10,835 nucleotides of DNA, taken from positions 51,839-62,673 of the forward strand of contig CAMPET010000024.1 of the NCBI GenBank assembly GCA_946803715.1. The letters are read 5' to 3'. The DNA is from Beroe ovata. Lineage: Eukaryota > Ctenophora > Nuda > Beroida > Beroidae. The position numbers and the translations under genes are program-made. Position 1 is the first letter of the stretch. The number at the start of each line of letters is the position of its first letter. Below, piece by piece: positions 7,601-10,835 of this stretch. The notes below the pieces were generated by a model. That model had not been told where the DNA came from. It made no database searches and saw nothing but the letters and a program-made list of their open reading frames with translations.

Positions 7601-8411
7601 GAAGCTGACTGATGTTCTGCTGGCTAAGCAGATAGCTCTCAAGAAGCAGAAGCAGTACTCTGTAGATCCAAACATCATAACTACATTCTATAACTGTATC
7701 ATACAGACCATAGCAATGAGTGTGAAGCATTGTGTGTTAAGGGAGATTGACTGGCCGAGTCACTATGATAAGTGCACTGATATCAGCACCAATTGGAACA
7801 GTCCTGATAAACTGGACAAGTTATCATCAGATATCCTCAATCTGCGACTCCCCAAATTCCACGGTGACCCTGACTCTTCAGCCGATTGTCTCAACTACTG
7901 CTCCTCTCTTGAGACGTTCAACACCCCCTTCCTCGCGGCGACCATCTCCACAGTTATAGACAGCAATGGTGTGCAATGGTGCACCATACTGAACCAGCTG
8001 ATACACCATGTCATTGAGAATGCCCTGTTCCTCGCCTCTCACACTGTACTCCTCGAGACTCAAGTACAGGAGATATACAGCAGTGCGGGGCACAGCGCGG
8101 GTGTGGTGGATCGGGCACTCATATTTAACGACCTGGACGACATGCTGCTGCTGCCCGAGTATGATCCACCCCTAGTTGAGGACGACATCTCTGACATCTG
8201 GCAGAGTTTGTCGTACTATGAGTCCAGGACACCACAACCAAAGCCGCCACCCCTTCCTGATCAATATCTGGAGTGTGAGAGTAGGCAGGTGGATGGACTG
8301 AGTGAGGAGTTGAGACAGCTGTCTTCCTCAATTTCGGAGACGGAGACCAGACTTCAGAAACTCGTTCAGGAGTGTAATGTCCCGTCCTATCTTGTCAATG
8401 CCATCTTGTAA
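4632..8411 (+). CDS. MCM3AP: SAC3/GANP family protein (MCM3AP), TREX-2 scaffold, single exon
   Basis: GANP is the metazoan SAC3 homologue, the nuclear-pore-associated scaffold of TREX-2 (with PCID2, DSS1, ENY2 and centrins) that couples transcription to mRNA export. The single 1259-residue frame has these parts in order. Residues 1-165 are a disordered, basic and Asn/Ser/Thr-rich head with NPF motifs. The SAC3/GANP core runs from about 170 to 490: it opens with GTCLQMC (171-177), then VKEYKRASADQEE, LRPS, and FLWDRTRAVRKDITQQRLCD, a diagnostic stretch; the winged-helix part ends near LVRLLAFESAEEAVQFC (443-459). A helical centrin-binding-like region spans about 535-745, including WRSRYAKIY. 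The C-terminal MCM3AP-type region spans about 780-1259 and ends in a short coiled coil. Human GANP is about 1980 residues; the long FG-repeat and primase-like N-terminus is absent here. Acetylation of MCM3 is reported for the mammalian C-terminus and cannot be assumed. The start is the first ATG of the frame. It lacks introns, unlike its neighbours. Confidence 0.95.
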   Translation: MSINSFAKYGQQKKRLAIKQIQQRAKRQASSSSSKNPFSWTRESDSQDGDDAVFTSSTTVNNNSTVNNDSTVNRNPLTTAVNNPFVSRDTGNIFARAPVLHTPVLESRPPPPMEPNVFAPAPRNHSTQHGVGRRNPDTVLQNRAQLERDFANSSVTLTDGGSSGKYIRKRGTCLQMCSVHEFNKRSEQEIYSVFETEGGRFVHHLAVKEYKRASADQEESKEEDLRPSVVLLKTVEYLFTRLLAQHSNSFEDIYDFLWDRTRAVRKDITQQRLCDVNTVIVLETITRFHIYSSYTMSESTEGTFEHKYNNENLEKALTSLRHLYDDLKTGSCLNEAEFRMYHILLNLNSGQVMRDVSKYEPEILRSENVQYAISCYNAYNSKNFVLFFRLFRRGSLLACCILYRYISNMRQKALVSIINSHTTSSRGPASSTSNVQYPVEKLVRLLAFESAEEAVQFCAGMSVSTSEDVVYLRHRQYEVNEERVEHRLSVIDCKITKPMGSIIYTGDSVSDQVTQVSAVSYEQSPATPRNLTIPPAVLERVAQQLIATFVFKDVHRMISECFAELQYLEKSKVAVIKELIDEACQVALREELLLAKGERKKWTMVHTKNLYEHNYPSPLLDKVLRDLVLETLVEEAGLTFVEETCSELLSQAVHSEMRNLITSQSSLFSQFDTTVQRVTTAVADNLLSEFITSHLKSLLSETESDMHVERKTELKLLLDTNVVQKRYYFNVWRSRYAKIYSKRHTLDKIPPRIIPSPSCDVLRSLLGGDRGDAEKTHLRISNIAQIDLTSPTKSLQKRVNVQRKLKLRMDLLEEAISLKGMPLGCLANLAHPIYVTIAVESFATPMSRFVLDSFGVTCNEPVGEYTCQSVTISGYELKLQLVDLSHASRDLLNDSLKSCDLIVVQSNCEDHISSVGESSVPSPRILISEQCPASWCYLHVAQPREMTKYKCCTLYKALDAAVSDALHWQRPTQEFRVVNCRDFIQTVMCAKLTDVLLAKQIALKKQKQYSVDPNIITTFYNCIIQTIAMSVKHCVLREIDWPSHYDKCTDISTNWNSPDKLDKLSSDILNLRLPKFHGDPDSSADCLNYCSSLETFNTPFLAATISTVIDSNGVQWCTILNQLIHHVIENALFLASHTVLLETQVQEIYSSAGHSAGVVDRALIFNDLDDMLLLPEYDPPLVEDDISDIWQSLSYYESRTPQPKPPPLPDQYLECESRQVDGLSEELRQLSSSISETETRLQKLVQECNVPSYLVNAIL
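4804..4857 (+). repeat. Three 18-bp tandem units coding for TVN-rich hexapeptides
   Basis: Units at 4804-4821, 4822-4839 and 4840-4857 each begin CCACTGTTAACA. They encode TVNNNS, TVNNDS and TVNRNP-like hexapeptides within the disordered GANP head (about residues 59-75). The third unit is more diverged, and a further GTTAACAACA follows at 4859. This is a typical slippage-prone low-complexity coding repeat. Confidence 0.85.
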
Positions 8412-8557
8412 ATTGGGTTGAGAATGTCCACTTTAGATCGGGATAATATGAATTATATATTGTAATAGTTGAGAGAGTTGAAACTGTTTGGAGTTGAAGG
8501 TGTTTTTAAATTATGGAATTGAGTTGAAATTTTCTTTAATAAGATCCATCTTTGTTA

Positions 8558-8563
8558 AATAAA
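8558..8563 (+). promoter_or_regulatory. Polyadenylation signal candidate for GANP
   Basis: AATAAA lies 147 bases after the GANP stop codon and is followed by a T/G-rich stretch (CGTTTTCTATCATGTGTTCC, 8577-8596). This fits a cleavage site near 8575-8585 and a short 3' UTR. No A-tract or target duplication, which would betray a recent retrocopy, follows the signal. Confidence 0.75.
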
Positions 8564-8728
8564 TCGAACATCTTATCGTTTTCTATCATGTGTTCCATCA
8601 ATATTATGCTTATTAGATAACCAGAGATTTGCAGGAAACAATTAATCACTGATAATAAGTCACCAGTCACCACTATGATAACGCATTATAGCAGCTGTAG
8701 TATAATGTGACAACTTGGGATACCGAGA

Positions 8729-9868
8729 ATGGAGAGTGTTGTCGAAGCTCTGGAACAGGATACAGGAACAGAGGGGAAACTAGCAGCACTACACAAATAC
8801 AACAAAACTGTCACGTCTGTGGATGAGTGTGACAATACTATACAGCGTGAGTTACCGACACTGACCTATCATACTTCCTGATGAAGTTAATACCCATCGT
8901 TATTCCTCTGTAACAGCTTCCATTTCATTACAATAGCCGTGGTGTACTCTTGCCCCCCTGTGGCGCTATTCTGTTGACATACATCTTAAATTGCGGATAT
9001 AGCAAACCCATTTTTCTCGCTTTTGCTAATGAATTAACTGCGGAATTCCATCAAATTCGGATTCCGCGGCCGAAATAGGAAACACCTATTTTTATGTTGT
9101 TGTGGGCAAAACTATTTTCTGGCTATTCATCCCTGGATGATAAGAGAATGTTAGTAATTCTTTTCTGGGATTAGTTGAAAATCCAAGATGCGAAAAATAA
9201 CGAATATATTTTTTGTTCAAGTTCCATCTAAATATCATTGATTCCCATGTACCGATTAAAGGGGGAATATTGTGGCCATCTTGCACCCTGATGCCCTATT
9301 CTGAAGACATATTAAAGATATACTTGTGCAGTTGTGTAATTATAGACTATTAGCATCATACATTTCACTGATATGCTGATTGCTACCAGGCCTTAGTATT
9401 AGAGCTCTCACAACAGGATAATGGATATATCTGGATTAAACTTGTTTAGCATACAAATATCGTCAGGGTGTTTGGCTGCAGTGCTTGACAACATTGACGA
9501 TGTCAACATACAGTGTGAGCTACTTCTCTTCTGCAAGACGATAGTACGAGATAAGAGGGTAGTTGCTATGGTAACCAAAGAACTGTTTACCAGGATACTT
9601 GGGATGGCGCGACTAACTAATCTACATGAGGTAACACAATATCACCCGTCTCCATTTCTTGTTAAATAACACCATGTTAGATACAACAACAGTTATCCTT
9701 GTCACTAAACAGTGGGTACAGGGAACAGAGAGCATTGCTGCGAGTGTACAAGCAAGACGAGCAGTTTTCAACATTTGCCACCAGAATACTAAATGTCAAG
9801 CTATATGTCATGAGGCGCGAGTTGACCTCAACCTATTCAAGGATTTACAACTATTCAGTAACACTCAG
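8729..9868 (+). CDS. Armadillo-like helical repeat protein, partial (first three exons)
   Basis: I do not recognise the family. The best exon chain is 8729-8846, 9467-9630 and 9713-9868, with GT-AG borders and matching phases. Exon 1 starts MESVVEALEQDTGTEGKLAA, ends in TIQ plus one base, and has donor GTGAGT. Exon 2 uses acceptor CGTCAG at 9461-9466 and reads CLAAVLDNIDDVNIQCELLL, then FCKTIVRDKRVVAMVTKEL. Exon 3 begins at 9713, or at 9722 if the second AG is used, and contains TESIAASVQARRAVFNICHQ; its donor GTAATG is at 9869. The pattern of amphipathic helices with small residues at turns resembles ARM/HEAT proteins. The coding frame stays open at the last donor, so the gene continues beyond the window. 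The start ATG is inferred because it opens a clean frame 165 bp after the GANP poly(A) signal. The acceptor at 9397-9398 was rejected because its frames hit stops. Confidence 0.62.
8847..9466 (+). other. Intron 1 of the armadillo-like gene, with a diverged repeat pair
   Basis: This 620-bp intron is mostly AT-rich without coding signal. It holds two similar segments starting CTTGC at 8949 and 9281, sharing CCCTG, CTATTCTG, GACATA, TTAAA and GATATA in the same order over about 50 bases. The segments could be old copies of one repeat or the borders of an insertion. The interior has no recognisable transposon ends. Confidence 0.5.
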
Positions 9869-9970
9869 GTAATGTGCAAACGGATTATCTGCCCTCTTGA
9901 TTGCGCGGCGCAAGCACCCATTGTTCTGATTTGTCACAAAATTGCCACTATTTCTGCGAGCTTTCTCGTG

Positions 9971-10006
9971 ACGCGCGGTTACACAGGAGCATTTGTAACC
10001 GCGCGT
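9971..10006. repeat. Perfect 13-bp hairpin, CG-rich
   Basis: ACGCGCGGTTACA at 9971-9983 is the exact reverse complement of TGTAACCGCGCGT at 9994-10006, with a 10-base loop. It lies in the intron of the armadillo-like gene inside a CG-rich block. It could be the core of a fold-back element, but no outer repeats or target duplication were found. Confidence 0.9.
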
Positions 10007-10099
10007 ATTATTCAGTTTGACTGGGCGCGCGCACTTACACGTACGAACGTATCCGCGAAATTGAAGACATAAAGAACGCGGTGATGCTGAAAAAAATTG

Positions 10100-10134
10100 A
10101 AGTTGAGAGTTATAAAAAAAATAACTCTCAACTT
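10100..10134. repeat. Perfect 14-bp hairpin with A7 loop
   Basis: AAGTTGAGAGTTAT at 10100-10113 pairs exactly with ATAACTCTCAACTT at 10121-10134 around a loop of seven A. It is intronic. It is too short for a typical microRNA precursor; its function is unknown. Confidence 0.92.
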
Positions 10135-10456
10135 ATAAGTAGGAGAGATGATTTGGTGAAAAATTAGTGTCGCAAGTGCCAGTTAAGTCTTCCTCAGAAA
10201 ATTTCAAAATCGAAGTATAAAAGTGTGGTGCTTACTCATTACACTTTCTATCACACTCCGATCTGAGATCAAAGATATGAAGAAAAATATTTCGGCGAAA
10301 TACCATTGCTTCCTAGGAAATTTCGGACTCGGATCGATTCCCGATCGAAGTTTGGCCCTATCTTGCTCTCCTGAAGCGTTATCTGTCCAAACATCCATCA
10401 CTGACAAGACTTGAATTTACGCATACACTCAGTTTTTTCTATGCGAAACTCTCTAT

Positions 10457-10558
10457 AAGAAACTGAGCCTAGGATCTCCGAAAATTTAAGAAACTTAGCC
10501 TAGAATCCTGTAAAAATTAAGAAACTCCGTTGAACTATAATTAAGAAACTAAGAAACT
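10457..10558 (+). repeat. 31-bp imperfect tandem repeat headed by AAGAAACT
   Basis: AAGAAACT recurs at 10457, 10488, 10519, 10543 and 10551. The first two spacings are exactly 31 bp and the first two units also share GCCTAG and an A/T-rich tail; the third unit is 24 bp long and the fourth only 8 bp. After the fifth, TTGAGCCTTA echoes the GAGCCTAG of unit 1. This is a decaying minisatellite in the intron. Confidence 0.85.
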
Positions 10559-10605
10559 TTGAGCCTTAAATTCTCAAATTTGTGTACAGAATCCTAGTAC
10601 AAAAG

Positions 10606-10663
10606 CATTAGAAACTCAGACGACCAAAATTTCACGTCAATCCGATGATCGGTTCCCGAGTTA
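10606..10663 (+). repeat. 58-bp direct repeat, copy 1
   Basis: This segment is repeated at 10778-10835 with 54 of 58 identical bases and no gaps, giving a period of 172 bp. The copy contains an 11-base dyad CCGATGATCGG. All four differences are transitions, and three fall at CG dinucleotides. Copy 2 is cut by the window end, so the array may continue. Confidence 0.92.
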
Positions 10664-10777
10664 GTGGCCGCAATAACCCCTTATCGACCCAAAACATGTC
10701 AGTTTGAGTGAGCATTTGAGGATAGCTCCCAAACCGGACGACCGATTGACTTAAAACTTCTACCATAGCTCAAGGAC

Positions 10778-10835
10778 CATTAGAAACTCGGACAATCAAA
10801 ATTTCATGTCAATCCGATGATCGGTTCCCGAGTTA
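10778..10835 (+). repeat. 58-bp direct repeat, copy 2 (reaches the window end)
   Basis: Second copy of the 10606-10663 segment. The 114 bases between the copies include GATTGACTTAAAACTT (10744-10759), which resembles the reverse complement of 10627-10642 and 10799-10814 in each copy, so the repeating unit also has internal inverted symmetry. Satellite DNA or a dispersed element with subterminal repeats are both possible. Confidence 0.9.

Larger units (their letters stand above)
9869..10835 (+). other. Partial intron of the armadillo-like gene, repeat-rich
   Basis: From the donor at 9869 to the window end I find no further exon that continues the gene convincingly. The first part is CG-rich (about 9900-10060) and contains a perfect hairpin; next comes an AT-rich hairpin, then a 31-bp tandem repeat and two 58-bp direct repeats, listed separately. 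The two frames of about 65 codons on opposite strands near 10204-10414 mirror one another and look like chance. Confidence 0.5.

Noticed and set aside
9399-9466. Exon starting after CTACCAG at 9398 in the armadillo-like gene
   Set aside because: The frame required by exon 1 meets TAA at 9429-9431; the acceptor at 9465-9466 keeps an open frame and matches the helical pattern.
9659-9712. Coding start at the ATGs around 9659-9674
   Set aside because: This is intron sequence directly before the acceptor of exon 3; the open frame here is incidental.
10100-10134. MicroRNA precursor
   Set aside because: The stem is only 14 bp and flanking sequence does not extend it, so it is too short for Drosha/Dicer-type processing.
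10457-10835. CRISPR array
   Set aside because: The repeats are irregular in spacing, imperfect and intronic in an animal genome; no cas genes are present.

Overview
The window reads as a gene-dense stretch of nuclear DNA from an invertebrate animal. Four protein-coding genes lie head to tail on the + strand, three of them split by short GT-AG introns (86 to about 620 bp where both ends are visible), with polyadenylation signals and small non-autonomous mobile elements between or inside them. All four products belong to ordinary eukaryotic families. Small introns, about 160-400 bp between some genes and many tiny transposon relics would fit a compact early-branching genome such as a sponge, but this taxonomic guess is weak.

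Layout. (1) 100-864: the last two coding exons of a roadblock-type dynein light chain (DYNLRB), preceded by a CA microsatellite that abuts the splice acceptor. (2) About 1060-2176: no host gene, but a cluster of four related short elements. The best preserved copy (1957-2167) has 20-bp terminal inverted repeats and a perfect 9-bp target duplication, which points to a Mutator-like (MULE) MITE. Two copies in opposite orientation make a long inverted repeat. (3) 2442-4231: a seven-exon gene, reconstructed by joining exons across frames, for a 249-residue alpha/beta hydrolase of the ABHD14 family with an N-terminal membrane anchor. Its first intron carries a tRNA-derived SINE-like element. (4) 4632-8411: a single-exon, 1259-residue SAC3/GANP protein (MCM3AP), the scaffold of the TREX-2 mRNA-export complex. 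(5) 8729-9868: the first three exons of a helical-repeat (armadillo-like) protein that I cannot name and that continues past the window. (6) 9869-10835: part of an intron of that gene, rich in perfect hairpins, a 31-bp tandem repeat and a pair of 58-bp direct repeats 172 bp apart.

The genes have no evident common pathway: a dynein subunit, a membrane-anchored hydrolase, an mRNA-export scaffold and an unidentified helical protein. The most noteworthy material is the MULE-type MITE family, the SINE-like element with a GAAA-capped hairpin, and the absence of introns in GANP beside intron-containing neighbours. I see no CRISPR array, bacterial operon or rRNA, and no intact functional tRNA.
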